Below, one piece after another: positions 63,897-64,000 of a DNA stretch of 64,000 nt; the stretch's first letter is position 1; every line of letters starts with the position of its first letter. This DNA is from Oligoflexus sp. GTDB lineage: Bacteria; Bdellovibrionota_B; Oligoflexia; Oligoflexales; Oligoflexaceae. Both the position numbers and the translations under genes were made by a program. Where the stretch lies: positions 28,469-92,468 of the forward strand of contig JACMOC010000084.1 of the NCBI GenBank assembly GCA_014378195.1, read 5' to 3'. The notes below the pieces were generated by a model. The model saw only the letters and a list, made by a program, of their open reading frames with translations. It was not told where the DNA came from and did not search any database.

Positions 63897-64000
63897 GGTC
63901 GATCCTCTTTCTCTATGATCTCAGCGTCCAGGGGGGCACTGATTTTGCCTACAAACCTTCTTCGTCGATTGGCGGAAGAAACTTATTAAAACTTTTAAAG

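Overview
The window reads as chromosome of a Gram-negative, flagellated bacterium with a lipoprotein-rich envelope. Coding density is high, genes are packed on both strands, and many have clear Shine-Dalgarno (SD) sequences. Many TPR, PilZ and receiver proteins, several Cys-anchored lipoproteins, a short N/C-domain-only flagellin, and a STAS/zinc-ribbon protein next to cheA together suggest a delta-proteobacterium-like lineage. Bdellovibrionota (class Oligoflexia) is my best guess. This is inference from gene content, not a phylogenetic placement. I see no rRNA, tRNA, CRISPR array, complete insertion sequence or prophage.

Layout. 0.1-6.1 kb: a small HAMP-like membrane protein, rlmN, a receiver-PilZ protein, tlyA, then three secreted or lipoprotein genes (an HExxH lipoprotein, a membrane-anchored protein, an alpha/beta hydrolase). 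6.0-7.9 kb: a decayed locus where a frameshifted surface-protein remnant and a motA remnant, both lacking their 5' ends, meet head to head. motB follows and looks intact. 7.9-14.9 kb: leucyl aminopeptidase, serB, a LysR regulator, a small unknown, a DUF4301 protein and a 430-residue protein. 15.0-22.2 kb: a giant 1846-residue TPR protein and a secreted TPR protein. 22.4-25.9 kb: a STAS/Zn-ribbon protein, cheA and cheW in one operon behind a sigma-28-like promoter. 26-38.4 kb: a winged-helix regulator, eno, a second M17 aminopeptidase, mutY, a histone-H1-like protein, enoyl-CoA hydratase and 3-hydroxyacyl-CoA dehydrogenase, pabB, a receiver-TPR protein, folE and a degenerate histidine kinase. 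38.5-50.6 kb: a polytopic membrane protein, flagellin behind a sigma-28 promoter, envelope proteins, fused msrB-msrA, a FAH-family enzyme, a scramblase-like protein, serA overlapping greB, and a glycosyltransferase. 50.5-64 kb: a secreted M36-type protease preceded by a 25-bp dyad, arfB, a YcgN-like protein, a tightly overlapping adenine deaminase-ferredoxin-ChaN-like operon, then a secreted-protein block. That block holds two paralogous unknown proteins flanking a phosphodiester-glycosidase-like protein, slyD and a GP42-type transglutaminase lipoprotein.

How the parts relate. Motility and chemotaxis are linked by the two sigma-28-like promoters (flagellin; STAS-cheA-cheW). The local stator operon, by contrast, is damaged, so another motA must serve the cell if it swims. 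Housekeeping pairs are split across the window (serA/serB, pabB/folE, two M17 peptidases). The most unusual material is the 57-64 kb secreted block, the head-to-head truncation near 6.83 kb, and the ade-ferredoxin-ChaN overlap.

Limits. All family calls come from motifs and remembered family patterns. No database search was run. Starts were chosen from SD spacing and family length, and several use GTG or TTG.
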